Shown: piece after piece, positions 51,475 to 61,319 of the stretch
Layout: each line of letters begins with the position of its first letter
Numbering within the stretch: the stretch's first letter is position 1
Source: Vibrio ichthyoenteri ATCC 700023
GTDB taxonomy: Bacteria > Pseudomonadota > Gammaproteobacteria > Enterobacterales > Vibrionaceae
Direction: 5' to 3'
Assembly (NCBI RefSeq): GCF_000222605.1
Contig: NZ_AFWF01000086.1
Location: forward strand, 1-64,000
DNA length: 64,000 nt
Translations under genes and position numbers: made by a program
The notes under the pieces: model-generated
The model's input: the letters and a program-made list of their open reading frames with translations, nothing else
The model's database searches: none
Told to the model about the DNA's origin: nothing

Positions 51475-53505
51475 TTAGTGAAATAACTTTTGCTCGATAA
51501 TGTCAGACAACGGCATCGGTTTATAGAAATAGTAACCTTGAATAAGGTGTATCCCTTGTTGCTGCATAAAATCAATTTCGTCTTGTTCTTCCACACCTTC
51601 GACCACAATTTCAGCACCAATCGTACGAACTAATTGGCTAGTAAGACTAAACATCTCTTTGCCATTTTTTTGTTTCAGATTCAGCACCAACGAACGGTCG
51701 ATTTTCACTTTATCAAATTCGTAACGACTTAAATAACCAATCGATGAGTAGCCAGCGCCAAAGTCATCCAGAGCGATTTTAATGCCGATACCACGCAGCT
51801 CTTGCAGCACGTTCCATGTTGTTTGTTCGTCTTGAATCAGTAAATCTTCAGTAATCTCAAATTCAACTTGTTTAAACGACAAGTTACTCTGCTCAATCAT
51901 ACGAATCACGATTTTAGCGAAATTCTCTATTAAGAATGTATCTGGCGATATATTGATCGAGACTTTAAATTCCGGATCGACCGCCAGCGGACTTACCTCT
52001 TCCAACGCTTGTTTAACGACCCATAAGTCCACTTCAGAAGACAGGCCTAACTTAGTAAAGCTTGATAAAAACGTGGGTGGCGTAATCTTACCGTCATAAC
52101 CCTTATGGCGAATCAACACTTCCAACGAATTAATTTTATCTCGCTGCATATCCACTTGGGGTTGGTAAAATAAGACAAAATCACCCGAGGTTTGCAACTG
52201 ACTGATATGTCTTTGCGCAGCAAGATTGGCACTCATCTGCGGCAGCATTCCCATCACTGTGCGGCTTTGGCCCATATCACGGTAGTTGAAAAAGTTATCT
52301 GATAAACCTTTAGTAAAAATGGCATTGGTGCCGATCACCTTATCCATTTGCTTAAAAAATGGCAGGTAAATGATCATACCAACAAGGATAATCACCGCTT
52401 GCAATAACACAGCAGCGAGGTCATTTCCGGTTGCGTTATAGCCGCTTAATAATGCTGGCGTCATCCAGCTTACAAATGTTTCGACCGGCGAAACCAACCC
52501 AAGCGAAGTCGCTAAGTAGGCAAGCAGTAACCCCGCTAATGGAGCCAACAAGAAAGGCACAATTAGCAATGGATTAAAAATCACCGGTAAGCCGAATAAA
52601 ATAGGCTCATTGATATTAAACAGACTCAATACTAAGGTGGCAAATGCGAGTGTTCGATAACCTTTGTTTTTGGTGAAAAACAGCATACATAAAACCAGAC
52701 TTAGCGTGTTACCAGCCCCGCCCATTCCAGCATAAATATCATAAAAATTGCTGGTCAAAATAGGTAACGGAACACCAAAATCCGCGTATAAGTTGTAACT
52801 TTGCGCTGAAAACTCGTAAAGTTCACTTTTTAGTGGTGCCAGTACAATATGACCATTAATGCCGATACTCCAAAACATATTGCGCGCTAACTCATAAAGC
52901 ATCGCATCACCTAGAGAGTACTCGTTTAAGCTAGGAATAAGCTTGAAAAATTCACCGCTTGAAATCACCCATCCTTTAAGTAGCACACCTGCTCCCACAT
53001 AAAGAACGACCATAAACATCGCCGCCCCCACCAAGTTGATCGTTTGATCAACAACATTCGGCAGTTCAGACTCAACAAACAGTTTCTTCTTTTCGAAGAT
53101 TTGAGTGGTTTTACTCACTAGCAACGGAATAATAATCGCGAGTGGATAGTTAGTCGGAATGATAGAGCCCGCCTGGAGCATTCCCCATTCATGGCCAAGG
53201 ATGACATATATTAGCAATGCTGGCGTAATCACATTCGCCCGAGAGGTTTTGTGCAACGTCGCCAAAAACTGTGAATAGTAGACCACGAGTAGAATCGGAA
53301 ACAGCTTCCAAACCAGTGTGCTAATAAATTGTATTTTTCCAGCTACCAATGTGAAACCGGCCATAGATAAGCCAGTACTGATCAACATACAAAACGCTGA
53401 TAACAAACTGATAGGCAAAAGCATCAGAAAGACATTACATAAGCCATTAATGTAGTCGTTTTCCGATGTTTTAGAGAATATGCGATAAAATGATTTTGTG
53501 TTCAT
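51475..53505 (-). CDS. PTS EIIC-like membrane domain fused to an EAL c-di-GMP phosphodiesterase
   Basis: 676 residues from ATG 53505. The first 400 or so form a multi-helix domain like the EIIC permease of cellobiose/lactose-type PTS systems (for example GGAGNTLSLVLCMLFF and NINEPILFGLPVIFNPLLIVPF). The C-terminal EAL domain has the signature as EVLIRHKG, plus NISPDTFL, FEITEDLL, ALDDFGAGYSSIGYL, KIDRSLV, VVEGVEE and QGYYFYKPM, so all metal and catalytic residues seem present. It probably lowers c-di-GMP in response to a sugar or PTS state. Released c-di-GMP control would bear on adhesins of the LapA type, one of which is encoded 3 kb away. The upstream GTG at 53532 is less likely as start. 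Confidence 0.87.
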   Translation of the reverse strand: MNTKSFYRIFSKTSENDYINGLCNVFLMLLPISLLSAFCMLISTGLSMAGFTLVAGKIQFISTLVWKLFPILLVVYYSQFLATLHKTSRANVITPALLIYVILGHEWGMLQAGSIIPTNYPLAIIIPLLVSKTTQIFEKKKLFVESELPNVVDQTINLVGAAMFMVVLYVGAGVLLKGWVISSGEFFKLIPSLNEYSLGDAMLYELARNMFWSIGINGHIVLAPLKSELYEFSAQSYNLYADFGVPLPILTSNFYDIYAGMGGAGNTLSLVLCMLFFTKNKGYRTLAFATLVLSLFNINEPILFGLPVIFNPLLIVPFLLAPLAGLLLAYLATSLGLVSPVETFVSWMTPALLSGYNATGNDLAAVLLQAVIILVGMIIYLPFFKQMDKVIGTNAIFTKGLSDNFFNYRDMGQSRTVMGMLPQMSANLAAQRHISQLQTSGDFVLFYQPQVDMQRDKINSLEVLIRHKGYDGKITPPTFLSSFTKLGLSSEVDLWVVKQALEEVSPLAVDPEFKVSINISPDTFLIENFAKIVIRMIEQSNLSFKQVEFEITEDLLIQDEQTTWNVLQELRGIGIKIALDDFGAGYSSIGYLSRYEFDKVKIDRSLVLNLKQKNGKEMFSLTSQLVRTIGAEIVVEGVEEQDEIDFMQQQGIHLIQGYYFYKPMPLSDIIEQKLFH

Positions 53506-53796
53506 TGGGGCTTCAATTTCCAATATTTGCACTAAGCAATATTTTTAGAAAAAAATGCCGCACCGAATCTATCCTTGAGTCGTCGTACCCGAGAGTAGTT
53601 GATCTTTCAACAGTTGCGCCATACTGACTGCTCGCTGAGAGCATCGTTGCTAATTTTGTTTAATATTATGAATAAGCAAGCAGGCGCACGTTACCTTCTA
53701 TACCGCAATATTTCCATTGCGATATTTTATCGTTACGATTTGAAGTAGTTAGGATGGGCTATTATGCATTTATCCCATAAATAACAGCCACTTAAT
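53506..53796. other. Intergenic region between two minus-strand genes
   Basis: 291 bases of AT-rich sequence. I see no gene, terminator or clear operator. The EIIC-EAL promoter must lie here. Confidence 0.3.
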
Positions 53797-54648
53797 TTAT
53801 ATTCCTTCTTTATTTTCATCAAATCGTTGCGTGTACATTTCCATAAAATCTTGGCGAATTAATTGTTCAAGATGATTGGCTTGTTCTGTAGGGCAAAACA
53901 ACATGACATGGACAGCCTGTTCGCCTGTGGCGGTGCTGTTGATATGGATGTGAGGTTCCGAACCTGGCAAGTCAACTCCAGCATGTTTTTCGATAACCGA
54001 GTTATAGCGGCGCGCCACTTCGATGAATGATTGACAGTGTTCTTCGACCTTAAGATTTAGGCTAGGTAGTAGCGGATACAAATTCACAAAATCTCTCACC
54101 ACAATACTAAAATCGTGGTAGACATAGCGCTTCATGAAGTTAAGATTTTTGACAGGATAAGTAAAAAACATACTGTTGGGTAAAGTGGCCGTTTTACCGG
54201 TAAAGTGGTACTGGCCATGATATAGATCGATTTCTTGTATTACTGTGGCCATCATATTGTGTTCGATCACCTCGCCACAAAGTTTTCCCACTTCAATCCA
54301 ATCGCCAATTCGAAAAGAACGCGAACTCGCACGTTGAATCGAGCCCGTAAAACATAAGATGATTTCTTTACTTGCCACCACAACAGCAACAGCAATTGCC
54401 GTCAATGACAAAGCAAATTCATTAATTTCCGACTGCCACAAAATGAATAGCGTAAGCACCGTCGCCGCAAATGCACCATTTTTCGTTCTGGACATCCAAT
54501 TGCGTTGATCTTCGGATAAAAAGGCGACATCTCCGCGAATTTTAGCCAAGGTAATACGTCGTACAAGCGAGATCAACAATATAATCAGAGCTGAAAATGC
54601 TAGCTTGTGAGTTAGAAGAAAATCGATAACAACTTGTACTTTCTCCAC
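53797..54648 (-). CDS. MscS-family mechanosensitive channel-like protein
   Basis: 283 residues. Helices at about 15-28, 56-70 and 78-98 lead into the MscS pore-lining helix region (ALSLTAIAVAVVVASKEIILCFTGSI) and the beta domain (SFRIGDWIEVGKLCGEVIEH, TLPNSMFF). The layout is that of a small MscS, with a cytoplasmic alpha/beta domain at the end. It may relieve osmotic stress or have a related signalling role. It starts 83 bases after the DM13 gene's stop on the same strand. Confidence 0.82.
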   Translation of the reverse strand: MEKVQVVIDFLLTHKLAFSALIILLISLVRRITLAKIRGDVAFLSEDQRNWMSRTKNGAFAATVLTLFILWQSEINEFALSLTAIAVAVVVASKEIILCFTGSIQRASSRSFRIGDWIEVGKLCGEVIEHNMMATVIQEIDLYHGQYHFTGKTATLPNSMFFTYPVKNLNFMKRYVYHDFSIVVRDFVNLYPLLPSLNLKVEEHCQSFIEVARRYNSVIEKHAGVDLPGSEPHIHINSTATGEQAVHVMLFCPTEQANHLEQLIRQDFMEMYTQRFDENKEGI

Positions 54649-54730
54649 GATCTACTCCTATCAATACTATGTGGTTACTTTATTTTTACTTTTCAGCATA
54701 AATTTCCCACACTAAGCCGATAAAATCCAG

Positions 54731-55201
54731 CTAGTTATATCGTGCAGAGGTAATAAATTGGTTAAAACTTTCGCACCATACAATGACAGTATTGAACTCT
54801 TCGATCCGAATATCAGCGGGAAGATCGATAGAAAACCGATCAAAGGTCCTGATATCCCCCACCTTCACCATACTATTTTTATGCTCATGAAATGCAGCTT
54901 CAGTTTCAATATAGGTCGGAGAAAGATAAAGCTTATAATCAGGCCCTGGAGCCAACTCACCAATAAAAACGACCTGACTGTCACTGAGTGACACAGATCC
55001 TTCTCCCCAATGGAGAAAGTCGCTATCTTGTCGTTCTCGCTGAAATGTGCCGGTAAAAAGTGCATGGTTCGAAACTTGCTCCACCACCGTGATCTCAGGT
55101 GAAGTCGGTTGCGTCAGAATGGGCAATGCGTAAATACCTAACACAAAGCCCACTATACCAATCAACAAATGTGACAATAACAGCAACGCGCCTTTGATCA
55201 T
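54731..55201 (-). CDS. DM13-domain membrane-anchored protein
   Basis: 156 residues. An N-terminal helix (about 4-28) anchors it; the rest is a DM13 domain: HALFTGTFQ, GEGSVSLSD, GELAPGPDYKLYLSPTY and VIVWCESFNQFITSARY, with the conserved Cys. DM13 domains are predicted redox or electron-transfer modules found in bacteria and animals; the function is unproven. It lies between pepT and the MscS-like gene, all on the minus strand, and may share a transcript with the latter. Confidence 0.82.
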   Translation of the reverse strand: MIKGALLLLSHLLIGIVGFVLGIYALPILTQPTSPEITVVEQVSNHALFTGTFQRERQDSDFLHWGEGSVSLSDSQVVFIGELAPGPDYKLYLSPTYIETEAAFHEHKNSMVKVGDIRTFDRFSIDLPADIRIEEFNTVIVWCESFNQFITSARYN

Positions 55202-55251
55202 CTTTCACTCCGGAATTAAGGTCTTTCCTTAATCCTAGAGCAATCAGCGTA

Positions 55252-56481
55252 TTATCGGTAATTGAGTGCGGTTTTTTCTGACAGCTTCACAATAACCTTA
55301 ACCGCATCCAGCATGCCTTCAACCGTAATGAACTCATGGATACCGTGGAAATTGTACCCACCCGTGAAAATATTCGGGCAAGGCAATCCCATAAACGACA
55401 AACGCGCACCGTCAGTTCCACCACGAATCGGTTTAATATTAGGTTGGATATCACACTCAATCATTGCTTGTTTGGCTAGCTCAATAATATGTGGGAACGG
55501 TTCAACCATTTCTTTCATATTGAAATAGTTATCACTTAGCTTAAGTTCGACATGCCCTTTGTGTAACTCAGCATTTAAACTATCCACATGACGTTGCATG
55601 AGAGCTTTACGTTCTTCTAGACCCGCTCGGTCAAAGTCGCGAATGATGTACCCCAACTCACAACGAGCAACCGACATCTCTGCTGATTTCAGGTGATAAA
55701 ACCCTTGATAACCCTCTGTGCATTCGGGTGTTTGTTCTGCTGGCATCATCATCTGAAAACGCGCTGCTATGTTCATGGCGTTGACCATTTTATCTTTGGC
55801 CGTTCCCGGATGAACATTAATGCCATGAAAAATAACATCGGCACTGGTTGCGTTGAAATTTTCAAATTCTAATTCGCCCACCGGGCCACCATCGATCGTA
55901 TAAGCCCACTTAGCGCCAAATTTATCGACATTAAACAAATCAGCACCTCGGCCAATTTCTTCATCTGGTGTAAAGCCAATACAAATATCACCATGCTCAA
56001 TATCTGGGTTCTTTATCAACACGGCCATCGCCGTAATAATCTCCGCGATGCCGGCTTTATTATCTGCTCCTAACAAGGTAGAACCATCGGTGCAGATAAT
56101 ATTGTGGCCATGTAAATTATGTAGCTCGGGATAGTGAATTGGAGACAACACTTCATCACCCTTACCTAAGGCGATATCACCACCTTGATAATTTTCAACG
56201 ATTTGTGGCGTCACGTTTTTACCCGAGGCGTCAGGAGCCGTATCCATATGGGCAATGAAACCAATCGCCGGGACAGGATAATCAACATTGCTTGGTAAGC
56301 GAGCCATTAAGTAGCCATTGTCATCAAGAGAAACATCGCTCAAACCTAGTTCAAGCAATTCAAGTTTCAAGGCATGAGCAAATGTACGTTGACCTTCACT
56401 ACTGGGGCAATGCGTTTCACGAGGATTAGACTGAGTGTCAAAAGTGACATAACGTAAAAAGCGTTCAACCAAATTATTCAT
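55252..56481 (-). CDS. pepT: Peptidase T (tripeptidase)
   Basis: 409 residues. A cytosolic M20-family zinc aminopeptidase that removes the N-terminal residue of tripeptides. Metal ligands and catalytic residues are visible in [40 protein letters not shown] and the late [13 protein letters not shown]. Length and sequence match the family well. Monocistronic or loosely linked to the DM13 gene (50 bases downstream). Confidence 0.96.
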   Translation of the reverse strand: MNNLVERFLRYVTFDTQSNPRETHCPSSEGQRTFAHALKLELLELGLSDVSLDDNGYLMARLPSNVDYPVPAIGFIAHMDTAPDASGKNVTPQIVENYQGGDIALGKGDEVLSPIHYPELHNLHGHNIICTDGSTLLGADNKAGIAEIITAMAVLIKNPDIEHGDICIGFTPDEEIGRGADLFNVDKFGAKWAYTIDGGPVGELEFENFNATSADVIFHGINVHPGTAKDKMVNAMNIAARFQMMMPAEQTPECTEGYQGFYHLKSAEMSVARCELGYIIRDFDRAGLEERKALMQRHVDSLNAELHKGHVELKLSDNYFNMKEMVEPFPHIIELAKQAMIECDIQPNIKPIRGGTDGARLSFMGLPCPNIFTGGYNFHGIHEFITVEGMLDAVKVIVKLSEKTALNYR

Positions 56482-56613
56482 AAAAACGGACTTCCAATTA
56501 AAATCATCCGCTTAATACTACGCCCTCAATCGCAGAGAATTTTGCTGTAAATCATGATTTTATCATTCCTGTTGTTGAAGCGATTTTTATTGACCACTGA
56601 AGACAAATTCAAA

Positions 56614-56646
56614 GTAAAAAAAACGCCTCTATCAAAGAGGCGTTTT
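56614..56646 (-). terminator. Rho-independent terminator of the nucleoside transporter gene
   Basis: The stem AAAACGCCTCT/AGAGGCGTTTT (5-base loop) is followed on the minus strand by a run of T residues. Confidence 0.92.
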
Positions 56647-56662
56647 CTAATAAACTTTTTAA

Positions 56663-57871
56663 TTAAAGCAGAATGAAGATACCCGCTAAGCAAGCACTCA
56701 TTAAGTTTGCCAATGTTCCAGCAGCAACCGCTTTAAGACCAAGATTGGCCACTTCAGCGCGACGATCTGGCGCAATAACCCCAATCGAACCCAACTGAAT
56801 CGCAATTGAACCAATATTGGCAAAGCCACACAGAGCAAAAGTAATGATAACTTGAGAATGTTCAGATAAAAGTTGCTTGTGTTCTACAAAATCAATGAAC
56901 GCAACGAACTCATTCATGATGATTTTTTGGCCGATGTAAGAACCCGCCATTAACACTTCATGCTTTGGCACACCAATGACCCATGCAAGCGGAGCAAATA
57001 GATAGCCAAAGATACCTTGTAGAGTGATACCCGACAAACCGACAAGTTCGCCCATGTTCTCAAGGCCAGTGTTCACCATCGCAATCACAGACACAAACGC
57101 AATCAGCATAGTCCCGACGGCAACAGCCACTTTCATACCGTTCATCGCACCACTTGCAAGCGCATCAATAACATTGCTCTCTTGCGCTTTGTCCATGGCA
57201 ATTTCTGTTTGATCAACCGGTACATCACGTTCAGGAACAATGATTTTCGCCATCATTAAGCTACCCGGTGCTGCCATAAAACTGGCCGCAATCAGGTACT
57301 TAAGTTCCACGCCAAGACCGGCGTAACCACCCAGCACGCTACCAGCAACCGAAGCCATGCCTGCTGACATAACCACAAACAACTCTGAGCGGGTCATTCG
57401 CGATAAGAATGGACGGACAAGAAGTGGCGATTCGCCTTGAGAAAGAAAGATGTTGCCTGTAGCAACCAAAGATTCAGCTTTACTTGTACCCAAGAATTTT
57501 TGGATACCGCCACCGATAAACTCAATAACCTTCTGCATAATACCTAGGTAGTAGAGAGCAGAAATCAGCGCGCTAAAGAAGATAATAATAGGAAGGACGC
57601 GCACAGCAAAAATAAAACCAGAAGTAGCGAGGTCACCAAACAGGAATTTGATGCCTTCATCCGCGAAAGAAAGCAATCCAGCCACTGCGCTACTCATGCT
57701 GGTTAAAGCCGCTTGGCCCAACGGAAAATAAAGCACTAGAGCAGCAAAACCCACTTGCAACAACAACGCTCTCGACACTGTTTTCCAGTTAATTGATTTG
57801 CGACTTTCAGACAGCAACACCGCACAGCCGATCAGAGCTAGAACGCCGATTAAACCAAATAATACATTCAC
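56663..57871 (-). CDS. Concentrative nucleoside transporter (NupC/CNT family)
   Basis: 402 residues with about ten helices. CNT hallmarks: the gate domain around IIFFSALISALYYLGIMQKVI, GQGESPLLVRPFLSRMTRSELF-like GNIFLSQGESPLLVRPFL, SVLGGYAGLGV and FALCGFANIGSIAIQLGSIG. The family imports nucleosides with protons or sodium. Ahead of it are two copies of a CACGCAAACGTT motif that look like PurR or CytR operators, which fits nucleoside or purine control. Confidence 0.93.
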   Translation of the reverse strand: MNVLFGLIGVLALIGCAVLLSESRKSINWKTVSRALLLQVGFAALVLYFPLGQAALTSMSSAVAGLLSFADEGIKFLFGDLATSGFIFAVRVLPIIIFFSALISALYYLGIMQKVIEFIGGGIQKFLGTSKAESLVATGNIFLSQGESPLLVRPFLSRMTRSELFVVMSAGMASVAGSVLGGYAGLGVELKYLIAASFMAAPGSLMMAKIIVPERDVPVDQTEIAMDKAQESNVIDALASGAMNGMKVAVAVGTMLIAFVSVIAMVNTGLENMGELVGLSGITLQGIFGYLFAPLAWVIGVPKHEVLMAGSYIGQKIIMNEFVAFIDFVEHKQLLSEHSQVIITFALCGFANIGSIAIQLGSIGVIAPDRRAEVANLGLKAVAAGTLANLMSACLAGIFILL

Positions 57872-57998
57872 TTTAGATTACCTTTACAAGCATTGAGTTG
57901 GTAGCTGGTCCGGTCCGTGGGGTCATTCACCATTCCGTGTGACGGCTTGTAATTGGTTGAGCTGATGCTCATAACCGGGCGGAAAGTATAAACATCAA

Positions 57999-58016
57999 TG
58001 TGAGATATTCATCACA
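57999..58016. promoter_or_regulatory. CRP-like dyad with non-standard spacing
   Basis: TGTGA-GATATTCA-TCACA has both CRP half-sites, but the spacer is 8 instead of 6. CRP control of nucleoside uptake is well known, so it deserves notice, but the spacing makes it doubtful. Confidence 0.3.
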
Positions 58017-58022
58017 TATTTT

Positions 58023-58065
58023 CACGCAAACGTTCAAGCGAACAATTATTAACCACGCAAACGTT
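58023..58065. promoter_or_regulatory. Pair of PurR/CytR-like operators
   Basis: CACGCAAACGTT occurs at 58023-58034 and again at 58054-58065, 31 bp apart (about three helical turns). The second copy extends to ACGCAAACGTTTTGTT, matching the PurR consensus at 14 of 16 positions. Two LacI-family sites on one face of DNA suggest co-operative binding or looping. Confidence 0.6.
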
Positions 58066-58263
58066 TTGTTATTTCTGCGTTAAATCCTAACACGCTGCCA
58101 ATTGTTGGGACTTATGTCGCAAAACAACACAGAAAAGCAACTGTTTGCATAATTATTTCCACAAAACTGCGCCATCTTTTCTATGTTTAATACAGTTAAC
58201 GTACTCAAAGCGTTCACTACAACGTCAACGGTAAATCCTTAAATATATCCACTATACTTTCAT

Positions 58264-58290
58264 CCCCGCTTATTTCGCGGGGTTCTTTTT
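58264..58290 (+). terminator. Orphan rho-independent terminator
   Basis: The stem CCCCGC/GCGGGG (7-base loop) is followed by TTCTTTTT on the plus strand. The gene to the left is on the minus strand, so no plus-strand gene feeds into it; a small RNA or leader is possible. Confidence 0.75.
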
Positions 58291-58464
58291 ATCGCCTAAA
58301 GTACGGATAAATGGTTCATTGTGTCGATTTCTCTACTAATAGTATTGATTGATTTGATCCGGATTCCATCTTACTAATGTACCAATGTAAGCCATAGTAA
58401 TCGCTATGAAACATAACGTATAACAACCAGCAATACGTTAATATTCAGTTACAAGGCGCTCGCG

Positions 58465-60096
58465 ATGAAAAACCTTCCCATCTCTTTTAAGGTCAGCATT
58501 CCTCTGATTGCAGTACTCTCTACACTGCTCTTTTCCACTCTATTTTCGATGTACCAAGCAAACAATCAAAAAGAGCTAAATCGACAGCTCAATGCCAGTG
58601 TGTTACCGGCTTTTACCAATTTGGAAGATGCATATCGCGACCTTTATCAAGTTATGGTTGCCGCGATGAATATTTACCGAGTTAGCGACCCTGAGCAAAT
58701 TGCTTACCATACCGAAGAATATTTTGATAACGCCAAGAAAGCGATACCGCGTATGCAATCTACGCTTCCTTTATATTCCCAAGGCTTGCTGAGCGCAGAA
58801 ACTCGCATCAACTACGACACCATGCTCTCAACCGCTGAGGTATGGCTAAATTCTTTCAAACCAATGTTTAATGATCCCTCACAAGCTGAAGGCTACTTCA
58901 ACCAAAACGAACAGCAGATTGAAAAACAATTTAAAGTGATCCGTGACAATCTTGGAGTTATCAAAGACGACATCGAGGTGCAAAAGAATCGATTAGTGTC
59001 TGAAGTAAACGCATCAATTTCTCGCTCAAATATTGCATTACAATTTGGCGCGGCATTTGCTGTGTTAGTTGCATTACTCGCTTTTTGGATGAACAGTCGA
59101 TTTGTCGTTAAACCAATCAAGTCGCTACAAGTTACGATGAACGATATTAGCCAAGGGGAAGCGGACCTTTCTCAGCGTATTGATATTGATACCAAAGATG
59201 AACTCGGTGCACTGGCTAGCTCTTTTAATACTTTTGTGTCTCGAATTCATACTACCGTTGAGCAAGTCGTCATATCTTCCAATGCGGTTCGTGCAGAAAT
59301 GGAGAATATCAAATCCATCACACGCGGTATGGCGAACTTCAGTAGTAGCCAACAACAAGAAAGTGAAATGGTCGCCACGGCAGTTTCAGAAATGCTAGCG
59401 ACTACTGAAACGGTAAGTGAACATGCGATCGTTGCAGCAGATTCGAGTCGCAATGCGAACAAAGAAGCCGAAACAACCAACGCAACGATTACGTCAACAG
59501 TGAGTTCAATTGAATCGCTTTCCAATGATGTGAGTAACGCTAGCAGTGTCATCAATACATTGGACAGTGATGTCGGTAATATTGTGACCATTTTGGACGT
59601 AATTCGCGATATAGCAGAGCAAACCAACCTACTCGCCCTCAATGCAGCGATTGAAGCGGCACGTGCAGGTGAACAAGGTCGAGGCTTTGCCGTTGTTGCT
59701 GACGAAGTCCGCTCGCTTGCCAGCCGCACCCAACAGAGTACAGGTGAGATACAGGCCATGATTGAACGTCTTAAAGACGGAGCGAAACGCGCCGTCACCG
59801 TGATGGACTCTAGCCAACAAAGCAGCAGCGAAACGATTTCAACCGCGCAGTCTGCAGCACTTTCTCTTAATACTATTCGTGCTGCGATAGAGAGTATTAA
59901 CGACATGAACGATCAAATCGCCATTGCCGCGACGGAACAAGCTAGCGTCGCCAATGAGGTTAACGGCAACATTCATCGCATTGCAGGCAACAGCCAACAA
60001 ATGGTTGAGATGGTCAACAGCGCAGATAACGCATGCAGTAGTTTGGATGATCAATGTCGACACTTGGATCAATTAGTGGCCGAATTTAAAGTATAA
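58465..60096 (+). CDS. Methyl-accepting chemotaxis protein
   Basis: 543 residues. Helix 1 (about 9-30) and helix 2 (about 191-208) enclose a periplasmic helical-bundle sensor of about 160 residues. HAMP follows ([20 protein letters not shown] and [19 protein letters not shown]), then the long signalling coiled coil with the conserved tip [21 protein letters not shown] plus [14 protein letters not shown]. No CheR-binding pentapeptide is at the C-terminus. The ligand is unknown. Monocistronic with a terminator. Confidence 0.93.
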   Translation: MKNLPISFKVSIPLIAVLSTLLFSTLFSMYQANNQKELNRQLNASVLPAFTNLEDAYRDLYQVMVAAMNIYRVSDPEQIAYHTEEYFDNAKKAIPRMQSTLPLYSQGLLSAETRINYDTMLSTAEVWLNSFKPMFNDPSQAEGYFNQNEQQIEKQFKVIRDNLGVIKDDIEVQKNRLVSEVNASISRSNIALQFGAAFAVLVALLAFWMNSRFVVKPIKSLQVTMNDISQGEADLSQRIDIDTKDELGALASSFNTFVSRIHTTVEQVVISSNAVRAEMENIKSITRGMANFSSSQQQESEMVATAVSEMLATTETVSEHAIVAADSSRNANKEAETTNATITSTVSSIESLSNDVSNASSVINTLDSDVGNIVTILDVIRDIAEQTNLLALNAAIEAARAGEQGRGFAVVADEVRSLASRTQQSTGEIQAMIERLKDGAKRAVTVMDSSQQSSSETISTAQSAALSLNTIRAAIESINDMNDQIAIAATEQASVANEVNGNIHRIAGNSQQMVEMVNSADNACSSLDDQCRHLDQLVAEFKV

Positions 60097-60112
60097 ACAC
60101 GCTTTTGTAACC

Positions 60113-60142
60113 AAAGCCCAGCCCACTCGCTGGGCTTTTTTA
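60113..60142 (+). terminator. Rho-independent terminator of the MCP gene
   Basis: The stem AAAGCCCAGC/GCTGGGCTTT (6-base loop) is followed by T residues. Confidence 0.92.
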
Positions 60143-60334
60143 TGCTCAACGAACTGGATGGATTGTGACTGCTGAGATTAAACACGCGGTTATGAAGTTT
60201 GAACTTGCACGACGACTTTCTAATGAAAATTATCGACCATGTCGAAATATTGATTCAATTGTGATCGATGGCCATTTACGCTGCTGATATTTTCAGCAAT
60301 ATTATATTTCCGATATTTATTGAGTGGTGAAATC

Positions 60335-60556
60335 ATGCAAATCAGCAATGCTATTTATCAGCCACATATTCAGCAAGATCTAAAAAATGCAACCGCTTAT
60401 ATCAACGATTCATTGGATACCAATGGGAGTCGTCTTAGCGCGACGCTAAGCCAACAAAATCAAATCCAAATTCGCAACGCTGATGGGATCGTAGTCAAGA
60501 CATTACAAGGTGAGAAAGTTGCCATGCGGATGAATAATATTGATGAGTATGTCTGA
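60335..60556 (+). CDS. Small protein of 73 residues, unknown function
   Basis: ATG at 60335 has GGTGA six bases ahead; a TTG five codons earlier is less likely. The product begins MQISNAIYQPHIQQDLKNA and ends MRMNNIDEYV, with a Gln/Asn-rich centre. No signal peptide or membrane helix is seen. It is monocistronic and ends at a shared terminator. No family recognised. Confidence 0.6.
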   Translation: MQISNAIYQPHIQQDLKNATAYINDSLDTNGSRLSATLSQQNQIQIRNADGIVVKTLQGEKVAMRMNNIDEYV

Positions 60557-60566
60557 ACAACATAAA

Positions 60567-60599
60567 CAAAAATGCCAGTCCATATGGCAGACTGGCATT
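60567..60599. terminator. Bidirectional terminator between two small genes
   Basis: A 10-bp perfect stem (AATGCCAGTC/GACTGGCATT, 9-base loop), with an A run on the left that serves the minus-strand gene. Confidence 0.85.
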
Positions 60600-60604
60600 G
60601 GTGA

Positions 60605-60922
60605 TTAATTAACGCATTGGTAGATTTGGGTATAGCGTGTTGATATACAGCCAAACAATTTATCTCGACGAGCGCACTTATCTAAAGGAATACCTAAGCT
60701 CTGTGCGTTTTTAAACCCCCAAGCTTTACAGGCATTTTGAGCCATAAAGAACGCCTCTTGCTCATCAATCACCGCCTGCTGAAGCAACCCTTCATCATAA
60801 GCTAGTGTAATTGTTGCATCACTCTTACTGCCACCGGTCACAAACCAGTTTTTGTTTACAGGGTTTGCGCAAGCCGTCAAATTTGCCGCCATCGCCAGTG
60901 CGATAATCAGTTTGAATCTCAT
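60605..60922 (-). CDS. YecR-like lipoprotein
   Basis: 105 residues with a lipoprotein signal (LTAC at about residue 18). The mature part, NWFVTGGSKSDATITLAYDEGLLQQAVIDEQEAF in parts, then AQNACKAWGFKNAQSLG and four further Cys residues, follows the YecR pattern. In E. coli, YecR is co-expressed with flagellar genes; whether this holds in Vibrio is unknown. The two conserved Cys pairs may form disulfides. Confidence 0.8.
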   Translation of the reverse strand: MRFKLIIALAMAANLTACANPVNKNWFVTGGSKSDATITLAYDEGLLQQAVIDEQEAFFMAQNACKAWGFKNAQSLGIPLDKCARRDKLFGCISTRYTQIYQCVN

Positions 60923-61319
60923 TAGTTTTTTAGTATTACGATTCTGAAAAGGTGGCGCATTTTACACAAATTTTTGTGCACTGCATCATTAAATTTACGC
61001 ACTTAATCAACCCTCTGCGAGCAAGCAAAATCCACATGCTATTGCTCTCTTAGCCTGACGCCTTCGGTCAATCATCACTACGAGCGAGGATCACCTATTA
61101 CAATGAAGAAAAAAGCCGCTCTCTAGAACTCCCCATTCATTTCTCCTTAAACCTTGCCTGATTGATTGAAATTAAAAATTTTATCCGCTTAACAGTTGAA
61201 AGCTAATATAATTGCGGTATACAGAAGAATAGATCACTCTTAAATGATAATAAGTACGTGGAATACTTCACGAGCTTGATAAACCATAAGATCAACAAAA
61301 ACGATAACGAAGAATCGAT
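60923..61319. other. Divergent intergenic region before the acyl-CoA ligase gene
   Basis: 397 bases, AT-rich. No coding frame, clear operator or terminator is seen. It must hold promoters for both flanking genes. Confidence 0.35.

Larger units (their letters stand above)
57872..58464. other. Divergent intergenic region between the nucleoside transporter and MCP genes
   Basis: 593 bases. It holds the PurR/CytR-like operator pair (58023-58065), a dyad resembling a CRP site but with an 8-base spacer (57999-58016), and an orphan plus-strand terminator (58264-58290). No coding frame is evident. Confidence 0.5.

Noticed and set aside
57999-58016. CRP site before the nucleoside transporter
   Set aside because: The half-sites TGTGA/TCACA are exact but 8 bases apart instead of 6, so I list it only as a weak candidate.
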